Shown: positions 20,938-33,187, counted from the first letter of the stretch. The stretch is DNA of 56,754 nucleotides from Guillardia theta CCMP2712 (GCF_000315625.1 NW_005434673.1:704344-761097); one strand, 5' to 3'. Translations and numbers: made by a program. Notes: generated by a model from the letters alone, not told the origin.

Positions 20938-21711
20938 CTTGAGTCTTCCTAGTGCCTATGTCTTGCCTATCACCTTCGTACCTTGAAGAAACACAATCAA
21001 CAGTGAGGCGTGAGTCCTCTTCTCATGCTATCTTCTTGTTTCAATGTTGCACGATCTCATACATCATTCCATCCCCTCGCTATTTCCCTTCTACTTCTTC
21101 CTCTTCTCATCTCGTGCTAGAAAACAGGCTTCATCATTCTTTGAAGCTGATGGAAAAGTCACGAAGCGATTCCAACGCTAATGCATGCAACAGTCCTAAG
21201 GACAAACAGAAAGACCCCGACTGCTTTTCGACTGACAAAACATTTGAAACGGCAGAGAAAGAAGGCAATACGAGTGAGTGAAGAGAAAAAGATGGAAAGG
21301 GGCCAAGAAGAATGTGAAGAGCAAAGGAGAGAAGAAAAAGTAGGGCAGAGCACGGCAGGGCAGGGCAGGGCAGGGCAGGGCAGAGCAGGTCGGGAGGAAG
21401 GACAAGACAAAGGTAGCACAGGGTAGGGTAGCGTACAGAACGAATGGTTGGGGAAGGGAGGGGAAATGGAGGGGAGGGGAGGGGAGGGGAGGGGAGGGGA
21501 GGGGAGGGGAGAGGGAAGGGGGTTGGAGCGTCGGTGGCGAGAAAGCTAGAGAAAAACCGAGTCTGCCTCAGGCCCGTGACGCAGATTCTTTTTTAGCTTT
21601 ACACAGCCTCTAAAAAGAAACTGTCAAACTTTCACGGTGGAATGTCAAACGGACTTGTGATTCCGTTTGACTCGAGCGCCATGCAGCGCTGTTGACAGAC
21701 GAGCTCAGGAG
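20938..21711. other. Intergenic, divergent promoter region with G-rich repeats
   Basis: No gene is seen between the WBP11-like gene (-) and the histidine phosphatase (+). Simple repeats are (GGGCA)n near 21350-21388 and (GGGGA)n near 21460-21512. Confidence 0.65.
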
Positions 21712-22661
21712 ATGAAGCTGTTGCTTGTGCGTCACGCGCAGTCGGAGAACAACAAGCTTCAGAACTCTATCCAGCAGCTTGTCATCCTGGGCAAGAAGAA
21801 TGCGGCAGAAGCCAAGCTTGAGTGGATGGAGGTCAGACAGGCTGACCCGAAGCTCTCCGTTGAGGGTAGGGAGCAAGCAAAAATGTTGGGAATGAGAATC
21901 AAGAGATTGATCAGGAAGCATGAACGGAAAGGCGGGAGGTGAGCATAGCGACTCGTTGCGGCTGTCTCTCACTCGTCTTGATCAGCGTCAGGATCATGGT
22001 CTCTCCTATGCTGCGAGCTCTCGAGACTGCCAGCTTTGTGCTGGGTCCAAGTAAAAAAATGGCCCAAGTCCGAACTGAGCTAGCGGAGGTAGGAGGAGTG
22101 TACTCTACCTCCAAAGTCACCCAAGGTGGTGTGCCTTTCATCGAAAAGCGTCCTGGAAAGGCTCTCAGTAAGCAGAGCATTGAAGCCAACTTTCCTGCGA
22201 TGTTCGACACATCAATGCTGGTTGACGAGGGTCCATGGGATGCTGGCCGAGGGTTCGAAAGCATCACACAGTCGATCACCCGATCAAACAAGCTGTGCGC
22301 ATGGCTCCGTAGCCCAGGCATGCACCAAGAGGTAAAGAGGCGAATTCAAATCAACTGCTGATGCTTGACTCAGTTTGGGCCGAAAGATATGCTTGTTCTT
22401 ATCTCTCACTCAGATCTCTTGGCTCTTTTACAGTCAACCCTGTCAGGCAACAACGTCGAAGATTACCTGGACAACCCAGACCTCTCTGGCTCTTACAGTC
22501 GACGATATGGTAAGAAAGGAGAGCTTCCCAACGACTCCAACGTTTTCGTTGCCTTCAAGACCTCACCAGCAGCTACCACTCTTCTCGATGTTCCACCCCA
22601 AGGCGTTCCGCAAGTGGTGTGGAGGAATCAGATGTCTCCTTCAGGTACCTACTTCACGTGA
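21712..22661 (+). CDS. Histidine phosphatase (phosphoglycerate mutase-like)
   Basis: The protein begins MKLLLVRHAQSENNK, the RHG-type catalytic block (here RHA) whose His is phosphorylated. The second half contains VSPMLRALETA (the conserved Arg after the first strand) and LISHSDLLALL, with the second catalytic His. Exons 21712-21938, 21986-22331 and 22374-22661 join cleanly with GT-AG introns of 47 and 42 bp and give a protein of about 286 residues. Family members act on small phosphorylated metabolites or phosphoproteins; the substrate cannot be read from sequence. No targeting peptide is seen, so a cytosolic location is likely. Confidence 0.85.
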
Positions 22662-23076
22662 GATGCTGGCAGTGACTCCTGCTGTCAGTTGGTACCTGCA
22701 CCGTGTTGTGATAGCATTCATCTCCAAGACTTTTTGACATTTTGCAGTGAAGTGATGGACAAATCATGTCTCTCTACTTCACTTGTTTACCTCGTTGCTT
22801 TCGTTTTCTCTTCCCCTCCTCTCACATGCCATCTCGCCGTCGCCTTCCCCGCTCAGCATCATAACAATTTTTAATAGAATGAAGGGCGGCAGGGCCTACT
22901 CGCCTCAGAGCCCCGCTCGCTCCCCTTCCGCAACATCATGACTGAAGCTCGGACGGAGTGAGGGGGAAGGCAGGGAGAGAGGAAGAGAGCGAGGGAGCTG
23001 TGCATGACCAGGCGTGAGTAGTCGGGCTGTGCATGACCAGGCGTGAGTAGTCGGGCGCTCTCTTGTCCAAGTACTG
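22662..23076. other. Intergenic with 29-bp tandem duplication
   Basis: Positions 22998-23026 and 23027-23055 are an exact 29-bp tandem repeat (CTGTGCATGACCAGGCGTGA at the start) directly before the channel start codon. Nothing else is recognised. Confidence 0.65.
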
Positions 23077-25450
23077 ATGCAAGACCAGCATTGCGAACAT
23101 GAAGAGGGTCGGGACGAGCCTGCTAGGAGAAAGTCGATCCATGATGAGAAGCATGAGGCCAACACTCGCCTTTCTTTCCTCTCGTTGGATACTTTCGTCC
23201 ACAAGCGAGAGGCAGAAAACACTCAGAGCAGCGACAAGCAAGAAGGTGACGAGGTTCAAGAGGGAGAGGAAGAAGAGCCTGCAACAAAGAAGCTTCCGTT
23301 GCTGCTCTTGAATCCGTTCTCTGTCGGGCATGTGTTGTGGGACACTTGGATGGTTGTCATCACGATATACTACATCATCATCATTCCCTTCAAGATCACC
23401 TTCGTCGACTCGCAGTCCTACCGATGCGATGCTCAAGACGTCTCCAAGTGTCCGGGGTTCTGGTGGCAGAGCTTCTTCTCTGACAGCTCATGGCTGTACG
23501 TGGACTTCGTGATGGACTTCATGTTCATGACCGACATCCTCGTCAACTTCCTCACGTCCTACCACCTCTTTGACGCCAAGGGAACCAAGTATCTCGTGAC
23601 CGACAGGAGGCAAATCGCGTTGAAGTACCTGAGGACATGGTTCTTCATCGACCTGATCGCTTCCTTTCCCTTCGACTTCATCTTCTACCTGCTCAACCTC
23701 TACACCAACGGGAGCATCATCAAGCTCCTCAAGTCCCTCAGATTCTTGAAGTTGATTCGCCTGTGGCGCGTAGGGAGAATGATGCATGTCTTTCAGGAAG
23801 TGTTCGACATGAACTACGGGCTCATCCTCCTCATGCAGATCCTCTTGATCTTCTCCCTCCTGGCTCACTACCTCTCCTGCTACTTCTTCTCCATGGGCGC
23901 CCTCCTGCAAACCTTTCGTGTCTGCTCCTCTCCCGCGGGGGAGGAGAGCATCTGCAGATGTTACGAAAGCGCCAACGAGGCGAACTGCGTGCCGACGACC
24001 TGGATCACGGAGAAGAGCTTCATGCTGCCGAGCGGAGAGATGTACGTGGTGGACATGGACGTCAATTGGCAGTATCTGTGCTCTATCTACTGGGTCGTCA
24101 CGACCATGTCTACCGTTGGGTTCGGCGACATCGTTCCGGTCACCGACTGGGAGGTACTCATGTGCATCGTCGCTCAGGTGCTTGGGGCGACGACCTTTGG
24201 GTTCATCGTCGGCAACATGTCAACCTTGACCGAGTCGTTCGACACCAGAAAAGAAGAGATGAAGAATCAGATTGAAGACCTGCAGGCGTACCTCTATGCT
24301 TGCGGTGTTCCTTTCGAGTTGGTCACGCGGCTGATACAAGATATTCGGTACAACTATCTCCATCCCATCTCTGAGGCGAAGAAAGAGATCATCGATGTCT
24401 TGCCTCGTAACATCGCCCTGCAGATAGCAAAGCATGTCTTCAAGTTTGCGATTGACGATTCTTCCATCTTCATGGAGCTTTCCCAGCGATCACTCGAGGA
24501 GCTCTACTTTGAACTTCAGTGCTTTCACGTGGAGCAGGGTCAGAGCATTCTGACCTGCGGAGACATGAGCAAGAGCATCGTCTTTCTGATTGAAGGCGTC
24601 GGGTCCGTCAAGTCAAGCCCATCCCTCTTCGATGCTGCCATGAAGAAGCGGAAGCTCAGCATGACGGACCTCGCGGCTGATCACGTGGAAACTTACCTCA
24701 CTGTCCGCCCCTGTTACTTTCTTGGTGAAAACTGCCTGCTGACAGGCAAGGAGATTTTTCCTTACGAGTGCACAGCAGCCACTTGGTGTCAACTGCTTCG
24801 ACTGGAAGTGAAGAGCCTCCTCAACATCCTCTCTTCCGACGAGTTGTCTTATGTGAGAGCAGCAGCTAAAGTGCGATACTCGCGGTTCCTTGCGCTGATC
24901 ACGACCTCCATGTCTATCAAAGAGAGTTCAAAGAAAGGAGTCAAAATCACTCGCTCCAAGAAGCGACAACAAGACTCTCAACTTAGCAGGTTTGCAAGAC
25001 GCGTGTCATTCAGATCCGATGGTCAAAGACCGAGTACAGAAGAGGATTCAAGCGAAAAGACCATGACAGCCATCTTTAATGAGACAAAGAATATAGATCA
25101 AACTACATTGATCGACATCAAGAAGTTCTACACGTCGGCAAGTATAAAGAAGCAAGAGATGGTTTGGGGCGAATTGCTGGAATATCACAACATGAAAGGC
25201 AGAATTGATGAAGAGCTCCATCACGAGCGATCTTTAGCCAAGTACAACCTAGTGGAACTCCAATACAAATATCTGGAGCACCTGAGCTATGCCGCTGATC
25301 GCTTCGTGGACAAAGATTGGCTGACGGACAAGGTGAGAGATCGTCTCTCGCATGCCTGCTGACTTGTTGCAGCTGCAATTCCACATGGAGGCATTTCTAA
25401 TCAGATTGAACATTATCCAAGAGAAGCTGACGCTCTTCCGCGAGCAGTAA
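23077..25450 (+). CDS. Voltage-gated K+ channel of the EAG/HCN/plant Shaker type with CNBD
   Basis: This is a plasma- or endomembrane cation channel with six membrane segments. S1-S4 lie at about residues 85-255, and S4 carries regularly spaced basics (LKSLRFLKLIRLWRVGRMM). The pore has the K+ filter TVGFGD (about residue 346). A C-linker and a cyclic-nucleotide-binding-like domain follow at about residues 455-600 (GQSILTCGDMSKSIVFLIEG, FLGENCLL). In the phosphate-binding cassette the usual Arg-Thr/Ser-Ala is Cys-Thr-Ala (PYECTAAT), so ligand binding is doubtful. Exon 1 is 23077-25332; a 40-bp GT-AG intron and a short exon 25373-25450 replace the read-through tail. The total is about 777 residues. 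The C-terminal part contains a long charged helix. Confidence 0.85.
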
Positions 25451-25682
25451 GTGCCGTACAGTCTCCTGCGCCTCTGACTGGACGCACCAGATTGACTTCG
25501 CACAATGTCAAACAGACAACAGATTCAAGAAGGAGCCTAGAAACTAATGGAGAGCACAAGGGTGAAGAGACGAGTGCGTTTGAAAGGGAGTGAATGTTTA
25601 GAACCGAGAAAATGTCATGTCAAGTGCTGTTGCTCAAATGATTTCCCAACTTGTTGTCCCTCACCACCTTGACCAACAAGTA

Positions 25683-27190
25683 TCAAGCGCGGCTTCGCAG
25701 CATGTCAAGGTACCAGCAACCGGGTACTGCTGATGTAGCGCTGCCAGAGACTCCAGATAACCCAGCACGACTAGACCGACCTGAGCCAAGAGATTGAATC
25801 AACGAGTCAACCACACGTCTCTCCCTCACCTCCTCCAGAGTCCCCGAAGTCACTGAGATGACATGATTCCATCGTATCACAGACCCATCAGCACTGCAAA
25901 CTCTCAACCACCTGAAGCTCATGGCAAACAAGATGATGACACCTTTTGCCAGTTGGAGGGTTGAAACCATGAATCAAACACGCCAAGTGAATGCACACAG
26001 CTGCAATAACATGCGATTCATGCTTCAGACAGAGAGGAAGGTCGAAGGTTTCAATCAAGATAGCATAAGCTGAAAAACATATCACGATAAAGAATTTGGT
26101 CCACAAATCAAACCTGTGCGAGCTACAGGTTGTGGTGCTGACAATGCCTTGAGGTAGTTGAGGAGGAAAGGAAAGGGAAGCGTAGGCTTCACGTTGAATC
26201 CGATGTTTCTCAGAATGTGCTGCTCATATGCAATGACGCTGAGGTGAAGGAGCATCAAGCAACCGTGTTAGAGAGCAAGGGGCTGACCCGTCTCTGATCT
26301 TCCAGAAAGATTCATCGATCTCCAGCGTCTTCGCTTCCTATAGCAACATCACCACACAGGGAAGGAGGACAGGAGAGGGAGGGAGGAGGGAGGAGGGAGA
26401 GGGAGGGAGGGAGGGAGGACAGGAGAGGGAGGGAGGGAGGGAGGACAGGAGAGGGAGGGAGGGAGGGAGGACAGGAGAGGGAGGGAGGGAGGGAGGGAGG
26501 GAGGACTGGATTTGAGATCAAAGCAGGGAAGGGCAGGGAGATGGAGAGGAGGTCTATGTGGATACTTGGCCGGAGAGTTGAAACATGACATTGATCACGT
26601 CTCTGACCTAACACCACAGCACCCACAAGGAGGTATCATGTTTCCACTCCCACTAGTCCGCTTGCAGACCTTCCGAGAAACTTCATTGGCCTACGACAAC
26701 AAGTGAGACGAGCATCGATGCCGTTGCTGGTGTGACCTTGGATGCTATGAGCACACAAGCCGCACACTCGAGTCGCCAGTTCTCTACTGCGCATTCCTGG
26801 CGAGCAAGAGGGTGATCTTGTGAGCGAGGGGTGAAGGAGTTACCACTGGCTTGAGCAGCTTGAGATGATCCTGGCTCGCCATCTCTTGATGCTTCGCACT
26901 GAGGTCTCGTCAGCCGGGCAGGAGCGCTACAGCCTCACCTTGCGCTCATGTAGGCGTGAAAGAGCGTCAAGCATGCGCAGGTAGCTGTCATGGGCATCTC
27001 GAGGTCCCTGGCAGCATCTGAGCGGCAGCGCATGCTGTTCGACTCACCGGCAGACAGCTCGCATGAACTCACAGGCGCGTCTGAGCTGAAGCGGAGAGCC
27101 TGAACCTTTGGCTCACTGGAGAAGGGCGGATGAGAGCGCTCACCCATCCTTGAGTTGCTGGTGCTGTTGATGCTCCTGTTGCTCATCCAA
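25683..27190 (-). CDS. Cyclin, probably cyclin L/K/T (transcription-type) family
   Basis: Exons read on the minus strand resemble a cyclin box. A first helix pair lies at about 27030-26935 (ARDLEMPMTATCACLTLFHA). ANEVSRKVCKR is near 26690-26655 and VRDVINVMFQLSGQ near 26602-26560, matching the S-K-x-E-x-x-R-x-x-RDVI block of L/K/T cyclins. EAKTLEIDESFWKIRD is near 26340-26290, HILRNIGFNVKPTLPFPF near 26215-26160, and LKHESHVIAAVCIHLAC near 26020-25970, the second cyclin fold. These cyclins partner CDK9/11/12-type kinases in transcription or splicing. Introns are numerous, and one (about 26341-26555) is filled by a (GGGA)n repeat. The start near 27190 and the end near 25683 are approximate. 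Confidence 0.6.
26345..26510. repeat. (GGGA)n simple repeat inside a cyclin intron
   Basis: GGGAGGGAGGGAGGACAGGAGA units repeat through about 165 bases between two cyclin exons. Confidence 0.8.
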
Positions 27191-27254
27191 ACCCCCCCCT
27201 TCGGTCTTGGAACAAGGTAAGAGCTCACTGCGCCTGAAGAGGATCACGCTCACA

Positions 27255-27413
<159 letters not shown>

Positions 27414-27484
27414 CACTCTAGTTGAGTACCCTACCCGAGAATTTCCAATGATGAGGACTGAGTGGTGGGGTACCCGTCTCAGCA

Positions 27485-28694
27485 ATGGTGTTGCGCGGCG
27501 CATGCCAGGCGTCGATGGCGGCGATCTTGTGGACGTGCAGCAAGGCCGTCGGGTCAGAAGCGACAGCGCGAGCATTGAGACCTGAGATGGTGCGGAGGTT
27601 GTCAGGGTTAGCGGGACATGCTTGCAGGGATCACGCGCTTGTTGGGGTGAGGGGAATGCGAGGGGGAACGGATCATCACAGACGGGACTTGGACAAGAGC
27701 GCTGAGAACAAAACACTCTTACAGAGCGATCATGTTGAGAGGATGATGACAGTGAAACGCAAAAAGTTTAACGGACCAAACAATGTGCTCTGCAAGACTT
27801 GTTGGCTTGCTATGAAGGACTGTATCTGCTCGCATGTCAGGGAGAGGTTCAAGTGGGATCGATCTTTTATTCATAGGATTTTCTTCTACATGCACTCAAA
27901 GGAGTTCGGTCGGTGCTCCAATACTGCTTGTCTCGCTCAAGTCCCTTTTCCTTTCCCTCAGTGCGACATCTTCATCGCCGAGCTCCCTGAGGTCAGTCAG
28001 TTCACAACCCGACTTGACGGGGTTGACCGAGTGACGCAGGACGAGGAGCGTTTGAGGCGCGAGATATCGCAAGCACCCGAGAGCTTCTTGATCTTGTACC
28101 CCTCAGAGAATAGCGTCACCTTCTCTCGTCTCGTCCGCTCCTCTGCCAACGACCATGGCTCTCTTGCTGCTGCCATGCAAAAGCCGCGCACGGTCATAGT
28201 GGTGGACGGCACGTGGAGACAGACGAGGCGGCTGATCAAGAAGCTACCGTCGGACATTCCTCGCATCAGGTCTCAGTGCCGATGCTCCAGTGGCTGACTG
28301 ACTCTCTCTGCCAGGTTGGAACAAGACGTCGAGCTAGATCAGTTGTATAACAGCCCGTTGAGAGCTCAACCTTCGGAGAGGTCTGTTCACCCTCCCTTCC
28401 TCTCTCTGCTCTCCTCCTGCCCTCTTCTGCCCCTCCCTCCTCCCCTTGCTCACTTTCGGTCATTCTCGATGACGTGCTACATCAGCCGCATGTGCACGCT
28501 GACGTCAGTAGCGCTGATGGTGCGAGAGCTGGGAGGCAGCGAGGAGCTGTTCAGAGGCATGCTGCAGCTGCTGCATGTCAAGACGGAGGTGAGGACGTGA
28601 CATATCGCCGCGAGCGCTGAGGGACTTGCAGACGTTTCTCCGCACCAGCAGCAAGGAGTGGAAAGTGAAGGACAAGGGTGAAGTAGATGTTTGA
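27485..28694 (+). CDS. DTW-domain tRNA-uridine aminocarboxypropyltransferase-like protein
   Basis: DTW-domain (TDD/TAPT family) enzymes transfer the aminocarboxypropyl group of SAM to a tRNA uridine (acp3U). Here an N-terminal CKTCWLAMKDCIC (C-x2-C-x6-C-x-C) is followed by RIFFYMHSKEFGRCSNT, the LILYPSENS block and the signature VVDGTWRQTRRL (D-x-T-W). Deduced exons are 27485-28269, 28315-28380, 28486-28588 and 28632-28694, with introns of 45, 105 and 43 bp joined in consistent phase. Exon 3 contains RMCTLTSVALMVRELGG, the usual S-T-x-E-A-like helix region. The first ATG (27485) gives about 85 residues before the domain, possibly an organelle presequence; a later Met (about 27743) would give the core only. 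Confidence 0.85.
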
Positions 28695-28750
28695 CTTTAA
28701 GCTGCTGAAAGACAACATCACATCTAATACGCAGAGAGTACTATACGTAG

Positions 28751-29168
28751 CTCATGTATGAGAGTAGTTGCTCATGTATGAGAGTACTAGTCTAGTTGCT
28801 CATGTATGAGAGTACTAGTCTAGTTGCTCATGTATGAGAGTACTAGTCTAGTTGCTCATGTATGAGAGTACTAGTCTAGTTGCTCATGTATGAGAGTACT
28901 AGTCTAGTTGCTCATGTATGAGAGTACTAGTCTAGTTGCTCATGTATGAGAGTACTAGTCTAGTTGCTCATGTATGAGAGTACTAGTCTAGTTGCTCATG
29001 TATGAGAGTACTAGTCTAGTTGCTCATGTATGAGAGTACTAGTCTAGTTGCTCATGTATGAGAGTACTAGTCTAGTTGCTCATGTATGAGAGTACTAGTC
29101 TAGTTGCTCATGTATGAGAGTACTAGTCTAGTTGCTCATGTATGAGAGTACTAGTCTTAGTCTAGTTG
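28751..29168. repeat. 28-bp minisatellite (CTCATGTATGAGAGTACTAG...)
   Basis: About 15 units occur of a 28-base repeat that begins CTCATGTATGAGAGTACTAG and ends TCTAGTTG. The units are nearly identical. Each contains the dyad CTCAT-GT-ATGAG. The first unit is shorter (lacks eight bases) and the last carries a short insertion. The array starts about 55 bp after the DTW gene stop. Confidence 0.95.
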
Positions 29169-29771
29169 CTCTCCTACTTGTCATGTCTGACTGATGTTTC
29201 ACTTGAGGCTAAAAGTTCTTGTTGGCTCCAAAGCTCCGGAGGCCGATCTTAGCTGTACCCACCCACCCTACCCTGTTTCTGATGTACCCCCGAAGCCCCT
29301 GAATACTACCCACCCATGTCATAGCTGGTGTGTCCAATTGACTATTACCACCCATTCCAAAGAATACTGAATCCGTCCGACCCCACCCCTGTTTGTAACC
29401 TCGAAATAACCGGTGGTCTCACCTCGTGCTGTCCGGGCACAGCGACATGGCGGGGTTGGCGCTGATGACTAGCGCCATGACGTTGATGTCGCTGCTCGCC
29501 ATGCAGAGATCCGCAAGCCTGATCCCCCCTCATCGACCTGCTTTCATGCCTGCCCACCCCTTCTCCCGCCCCTTCTCTGCTATCCATCCCTCAGAAGGCT
29601 ATTGTCGGCCCCCCTCGGCACCGGAAGGAGAGGGTTGTGGAAGGCAGGGTCTGGTGTCAGGTGCGCAACCTATCAAGGGTTTCTAGCTTCTCATATCATG
29701 AATGTACAGCACAAGCTGTGCCCCGGATAGTGCTGAGAGGAGGTGAAGGTCAAGCAGAGGCGACGGACGAG
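29169..29771. other. Intergenic, with CCCACCC-rich patch
   Basis: No supported gene. About 29250-29400 is rich in TACCCACCC and CCACCC words, similar in style to G-rich patches at 46180-46330 and 46790-46990 on the other strand. Confidence 0.5.
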
Positions 29772-32700
29772 ATGGACGAGGTGAGTGTCGGTTCTTGCCC
29801 CCTGCTCGCCAGATAGTCAAGTGATTCACAGAAACAAGCCCTCGAGGAGTTTGTAGAAAATGAGGATGCTGTCTTGAATATCTTGAAGCAAGCTTCCGAT
29901 TTGAAGGACGAAGGAAACAGAGCATTCCAAACCAACGTGGTGGCTGCCATGGAACTATACACATCTGCGTATCTTCTCACACGTATAGATATGATTGAAT
30001 CTTGCATGAAACGTCGATGGCTGACGATAGTTTACAATAGAAAATGTTCGGAACGAGAAGTTTACCAAGGAGATCATGAAGATACAGATTGCTTGTCTGA
30101 CAAACAAGGCTCTGGCTGCGTTACAGCTGGAGAAGTACAAAGAGGCCTTTGCGTGCTGTTCTCTCGCTCTTGAGATGGAGCCGACCAACTTCAAAGCGCT
30201 CTACCGGAGAGCGTTCGCATGGAGGGGCTTGGGGAGCTTGCAGGATGCTCGAGATGACCTTGTGAGTGCCTTGCAGGTGCAGCCGTCGAACGAAGACGCG
30301 AGCTCAGCGTTGCAAGCCATCACAGCGGAGATGGAGCAGCAAGAGTCATCGATGAACGTCAACGCGGCGAACTCAGAGAATGTAAACATGGAAGGGGGGC
30401 AGGAGGAGGAGAACCTGTCGACCTCAAGCCTCTGTTCCTCCATCTCTTCTGCACGAAAGATCAAGCACAAGATCGCTGGGCTGCGAAACGAGGGAGCAAC
30501 GTGCTACCTGAATGCTGTCCTTCAGACCTTGTTTCACCTCCCAGCTCTGCGGAAGGCCGTGTACCGCATCCCCACAGTTGAGCCGCAAGGCGGCGACCTG
30601 CCCTCAGTCTCTCTGGCACTGCAGCGACTCTTTTGGAACCTCCAGAAATCCCCTGCCCCTCAGTCTACGACCGAGCTGCTTGTGAGCTTCGGTTGGGACA
30701 GTGCAGACTCGCTGATGCAGCAAGATATCAGCGACTTCTGCCACATGCTGTTTGACATCGTGGAGGAAGGAATGAAGAACTCGACCGTTGAAGGAGAAAT
30801 CACCAAGTTGCTAGGAGTCAAAGTTCAGTACACTGATAGTGTGGAGTCAGTCGGTTGGAGCAAGCAAAGAGAAGACGTGAGCATGGTCACTCTCTTACAT
30901 GGCATCAGGGAGAGCAGAAACGTCCTCAAGTCCCTTGAGCTTCTCACCAAACCTGAGATCATCGAGGGGTACGACACTGAAGTGCATGGGAAGCAAACTG
31001 TTCATCGTACCTTGCGGTTCAAAGAGCTCCCTCCGATCCTGCTGCTCAACATCAATCGAATCGAGTTCTGTCCTATCGCCTTCGAGCCCATCAAGATCAA
31101 CGACAGGTTCGAGTTCCCAGCCGAGCTCGACATGTCGCAGTTCACCGTGAAGGAGGAAGGGACCGAGAGCAGCTGCGCCATCTACAGTCTTTGCAGTGTG
31201 ATCGTGCACATGGGGAGCGCGAACATGGGACACTACGTCGCCTACTGCAGGCCAGCAGGAGAGCAGGGGAAGTGGTTTTGCTTCGACGATGATCACGTCA
31301 CAGAGGTAGCTGAGGATGAAGCTATCGAGAACAACTTCGGCAACGACAACTCGCCTTCTCTTCCTGCCGGCGGGATCTACATGCGATCAGTCTTGCAGAA
31401 GATGCGATCCGCCTACATGCTCTGCTACATTCGAACCGACTGCTTCGATCAAGTGATGAACACGACGGGGCTGGAGGAGGAGGTGCCACAGCACGTGAAG
31501 GAGGGAACTGCTGCAGCCGTGGGTTTCTCTCTCCCTATCTCCATCACGGTGCTGACTCCTGACGGAGAGTTCAGTCGGTTTGGAGAGGAAGAGGAAGATG
31601 CTGGGGAGGAGGAGCTGGAGACGATTGAAGGAGGCGATGTGCCAGTCAACGATACGTTGGCGGGGGAGAGGAGAAGGAGAGTTGTGCGAGGGCAGCCGAT
31701 CAATTTGACCATCAGCTCACCGGAGAGCAAGACCGTCGCTCACATTCTCAACGATATGGTTCTCGCTGCGGACTCAAGCGGCAACCCCATCCAGCCACCT
31801 AGCGTCCAAGAGTTTCTTGGAGGAGAAGTAGAGCAGGTGAGCAAGGTCCGTTGCTCGAGGGTCGCGACCTCACCCGCAGACAGGTTCCTCTGGCAGCCGA
31901 TGCCAACGCCATGGCAGACGAGGGGAAGGAGGGAGAGGCCAGGAAAAATTCGTCGGAGATAGCTCCTCTCGAAGCTCCGAGCTTGAAGCTCTGCTTGACG
32001 TCTGTGCGAAATCACATGATCCAGTGCATCTACCCGGAGGAGGAGCGAGCATCTGAAGGTCTGATAACGTTTTCCTCTTCTCGCCACCTCCTCTTCCTCT
32101 CGACTTCCTTCAACCCCCTTCCTGTCTCCTGCTCTCTTTCCCCTGTACCTTTCCCTTCCAGTCTCAATCCTTTCTCACCTGCATTCCAGTTGATGTCTCA
32201 TTCCTCTTGCGAGCCGAGTGGTACGACGATCAGGTAAAGATGGAGAGAGAGGAGAGAAGGAGAAAGGCTGGCGGGGAGGTGAAGGGAGAGGGGGAAGGAG
32301 AGGGTGAGGGGGAGGGTGAGGGAGGCACCTTGAGGGAAGAGAATCATGGTTCTCCTTCAGCCGCAGGCAAACAAGGTGCATGTCATGCACTTCGAAGTAG
32401 ATCCCTCGAGTGAAGGAGACGCGGAGCTGATGGGAGCGACTCGGCGAGTGGTTGAGAAGGCGGCAGCTGGAGGCGAGTTGGCGTACAGGCGGTTCGGCGA
32501 CCCCTGTGTCTTCACCTTGTACCAGCAGGAGACGGTCTCACTCCCCAGCTGCTCCCTCCAGCTGATCAGGTTGGCAGGTGCGATCGGCGAGGAGGAGAAT
32601 CGCGTCCCTCCTGCGGCTGCCGGACGAAAACTTCGAGATCGCGTGGGTCACGTGAGAAGCTGCTGGCCCTCTTGCTGGCATCGCTTAACATGTGCGGCAG

Positions 32701-32945
32701 GTGGGGAAGAGACCCTGTATTCATGATCAACGAGGACGATCCGATCTTGGTGAGACCCTCCCTGCTCTCCCTGGCTGCTCTCTCTGGTAGTGGCGTGATT
32801 GCCCTCGCTCACTCTCTCTCAGCCTGACGAGCGTATCCTGGCTCAACACTGGCTCGGTGTGCTGCACCGGGACGGGGGCGAAGGACCCGAAGCTCAAGAC
32901 TTCTGGGCAGGTTTGTGGGGTCACGTTGAGCATGAGAGGAGCTGA
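29772..32945 (+). CDS. TPR-USP fusion: ubiquitin-specific protease of USP7-like type
   Basis: This is a cysteine deubiquitinase. Deduced exons are 29772-29780, 29832-29982, 30041-31836, 31884-32058, 32190-32233 and 32361 onward, then pieces near 32580-32660, 32700-32750 and 32823-32945. Residues about 20-130 form a TPR unit (LKDEGNRAFQTN, LALEMEPTNFKALYRRAFAW) of the co-chaperone type. The USP catalytic core starts at GLRNEGATCYLNAVLQ (Cys box, about 30480) and ends with MGHYVAYCR (His box, about 31220). A C-terminal part with VDVSFLLRAEWYDDQ, RIASLLRLPDENFEIAW and DERILAQHWLGVLHRD recalls the ubiquitin-like tail of USP7/HAUSP, whose end is D-E-x-x-L-x-x-x-x-L-G-V. No MATH domain precedes the core. 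The frame near 32570 is unresolved. The start Met is short-exon based and less certain. Confidence 0.75.
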
Positions 32946-33187
32946 CGCGAGGACGCAGCGACTGCCAGTCTGGTGCAGGGAGGGAAGACGACGCAGGCAG
33001 GCGTGAAGATGCGGGCGGGATAGGAGGGCGTGTGGCAGCCAGCGGTCTGGTGTAACAAGATGTGCAATAATGGCAGGAGGCTGGGTGTGTCTTGGATGGA
33101 GGGAGAGGAGGAGGAGAATATGTAAGATGAAGAAGCTGTGAATAGAAGTCAAGTACCAAGCCTCGAGTCTCCTCCCTCTCTCAAGTC

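Noticed and set aside
23488-23910. Minus-strand 140-aa acidic frame (HEVHHEVHV...)
   Set aside because: Antisense shadow of the K+ channel membrane domain; the composition mirrors the sense codons.
28751-29168. Regular 28-bp repeats resembling a CRISPR array
   Set aside because: The units are contiguous with no unique spacers, the genome is eukaryotic, and no cas gene is present; it is a minisatellite.
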